Assembly (NCBI GenBank): GCA_938045585.1
Contig: CALIAU010000022.1
Location: 124,001 to 188,000 of the forward strand
Direction: 5' to 3'
Length of the DNA stretch: 64,000 bases
From: an uncultured Saprospiraceae bacterium
GTDB taxonomy: Bacteria > Bacteroidota > Bacteroidia > Chitinophagales > Saprospiraceae
Part shown: in pieces, positions 62,735 to 64,000 of the stretch
How the letters are laid out: each line of letters opens with the position of its first letter
How positions within the stretch are numbered: position 1 is the stretch's first letter
Notes under the pieces: model-generated
Seen by the model: only the letters and a program-made list of their open reading frames with translations
Told to the model about the DNA's origin: nothing
Database searches by the model: none
Position numbers and translations under genes: made by a program

Positions 62735-64000
62735 ATGATAAATAAAATTCGATATATATTATCTGTAGTAATACTATTAGTATTAGTGCAGTCATGTAAT
62801 CAAACGGATCTAGACTTACTCGTAAGTCCAAATGATCTAGCTGCTGATGCATCGGATCCTAACCTCCTATTAAATGCAGTGCAACTTGCATATGCAGGAA
62901 ACCAGGAAACCCTAAGTGACATCGCCGGCGAACTTACAAGAATAGAATACTTCTTCGGTAGAGATTATTTCAACAACTTACCAGGTAGTACTCTTGATGG
63001 AGTGTGGAGAAGAACCTATAGTAGTGCAGGATCAGTTATTGGTGATTCCCCTTCTTTAGGAATTTTAACTAACCTACAAGCTTTGGAAGATATCAACACG
63101 AATGGAACTATTGATGTACGTTTCCATGTAGGTGTAGCAAAAACGTTATATGCACACTCACTTTTACAATTGGTAGATTTTATTGGAGCAGCTGCTTTCT
63201 CACAAGCGGGTGATCCTGAATTTCCTACTCCAATGCTAGATGATGGACAGACAGTATATAATGCTGCCTTAGGTCTTTTAGATGAAGCAGAAGCACTTTT
63301 AGCGGATGATGTATCACTAGTAGGTGTGACAGATTTATTTTTTAAAGGAAATGTTTCTAACTGGAGAAAAGTTGTAAATACTATTCGTTTAAGAACCTAT
63401 GTAATGACGGGTAATAAGTCAGCTTTTGATGCTGTAATCAGCGGAGGAGAATATATCAGCTCATCAGCAGATGATTTCCAGTTACAGTTTGGAACAAGCG
63501 AATTGCAACCAGATGATAGACATCCAGATTATGCAAATGACTATAAGTCAGATGGTGCTGATCTATATCAGTCAAACTGGTTGATGGTTACTATGTTGAA
63601 CAATGATGATCCAAGAAGATTTTACTACTTCTATAGACAACAGTGTGGTACTCCAGGAGCAACAGATTGTAATGGTGCAGAAGTACCAGAAAATGAAGAA
63701 GAATTAGCTTGTTCATTAGTTGTACCTCCACCACACTATGATGGTTTGGCTTTCTGTGGAGTGGATGATGGATACTGGGGTAGAGCACATGGAAATGATG
63801 AGGGTACACCTCCAGATGGATTTAGAAGAACTGCAGTAGGAGTATATCCTGCAGGTGGTAGATTTGATGATGGTGGCTTTGGAGTTGTCGGACTAGGTTC
63901 TGGTGGCGGTGGAGCTGGTATTGAACCTATCTATCTTTCTTCTTATGTTGATTTTTGGCAGGGTATAATGGCTTCTGATGATGCAGAAAAAGCAGCATTC
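62735..64000 (+). CDS. SusD/RagB-family surface lipoprotein, cut by window edge
   Basis: 422 codons are visible from the ATG at 62735, running off the right edge. A lipoprotein signal (LLVLVQSC with the lipidated Cys at about residue 21) is followed by the helical N-terminal domain of SusD proteins (SDPNLLLNAVQLAYAGNQET, GRDYFNNLPG, NVSNWRKVVNTIRLRTYVM). The visible part ends in DFWQGIMASDDAEKAAF, so only the final 50 to 100 residues are missing. It binds substrate at the surface for the SusC channel 11 bases upstream. A SusD-like_2 type is likely. Confidence 0.92.
   Translation, partial: MINKIRYILSVVILLVLVQSCNQTDLDLLVSPNDLAADASDPNLLLNAVQLAYAGNQETLSDIAGELTRIEYFFGRDYFNNLPGSTLDGVWRRTYSSAGSVIGDSPSLGILTNLQALEDINTNGTIDVRFHVGVAKTLYAHSLLQLVDFIGAAAFSQAGDPEFPTPMLDDGQTVYNAALGLLDEAEALLADDVSLVGVTDLFFKGNVSNWRKVVNTIRLRTYVMTGNKSAFDAVISGGEYISSSADDFQLQFGTSELQPDDRHPDYANDYKSDGADLYQSNWLMVTMLNNDDPRRFYYFYRQQCGTPGATDCNGAEVPENEEELACSLVVPPPHYDGLAFCGVDDGYWGRAHGNDEGTPPDGFRRTAVGVYPAGGRFDDGGFGVVGLGSGGGGAGIEPIYLSSYVDFWQGIMASDDAEKAAF

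Overview
This 64 kb window comes from a moderately AT-rich member of the Bacteroidota, most likely a marine or soil type near the Saprospiria/Flavobacteriia (the exact placement is inference). The signs are type IX secretion (T9SS) C-terminal sorting domains on several secreted proteins, SusC/SusD pairs, SprB and PKD repeats on very large surface proteases, weak ribosome-binding sites, and promoters with the Bacteroidota -7 element TAnnTTTG. No CRISPR array, rRNA operon, prophage or transposase gene was seen. One tRNA (initiator Met) is present.

Layout. 1-585 is the N-terminal half of miaB, running off the left edge. 821-4953 is a decayed uronate/mannonate-type utilisation locus: a broken SSF symporter joined to a foreign T9SS tail, an intact GntR/FadR regulator with two palindromic operators, and a SusC gene with a premature stop that is fused in frame to the last part of a D-mannonate dehydratase. 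5-7.6 kb holds small housekeeping and accessory genes. 7.9-13 kb has a thiolase, a TPR protein, and an ECF sigma/anti-sigma group. 13.1-17.2 kb is a molybdenum-hydroxylase cluster (MobA-like transferase, MOSC protein, 2Fe-2S and Mo-binding subunits). 17.3-23.7 kb carries a GreA-like protein, a fatty acid desaturase and a MacA/MacB-type export operon. 24.4-28.4 kb encodes a reprolysin-like protease with ten PKD domains. 28.6-32.5 kb has a UbiA-type prenyltransferase, dinB, an outer-membrane protein with an HxSN motif, and the initiator tRNA. 33.2-38.9 kb has a long-chain-type acyl-CoA dehydrogenase and a two-gene membrane-linked molybdopterin oxidoreductase. 39.4-44.9 kb has a double TonB-C protein and a VWA membrane protein. 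45.1-49.7 kb encodes a pappalysin-like protease with 14 SprB repeats. 50.7-59.2 kb is mostly housekeeping (topA, lpxB, surE, hemH, psd, cdsA, pdxJ). 59.5-64 kb is an intact SusC/SusD pair, with SusD cut by the right edge.

The most unusual signal lies between the genes. Four arrays of 8-bp tandem units (ending at 7862, 24363, 45095 and 57050) stop exactly at the base next to the stop codon of a minus-strand gene. Each is accompanied by a GC-rich palindrome of the CCTGCCTGC...GCAGGCAGG type. Three copies of a conserved head (TTTGGGCRTSCCC...GGGTCGG) at 23832, 33121 and 56793 suggest a composite repeat family that settles at gene 3' ends. A second point of interest is the pair of deletion scars in the uronate locus, which left an intact regulator and its operators with no intact structural genes nearby.
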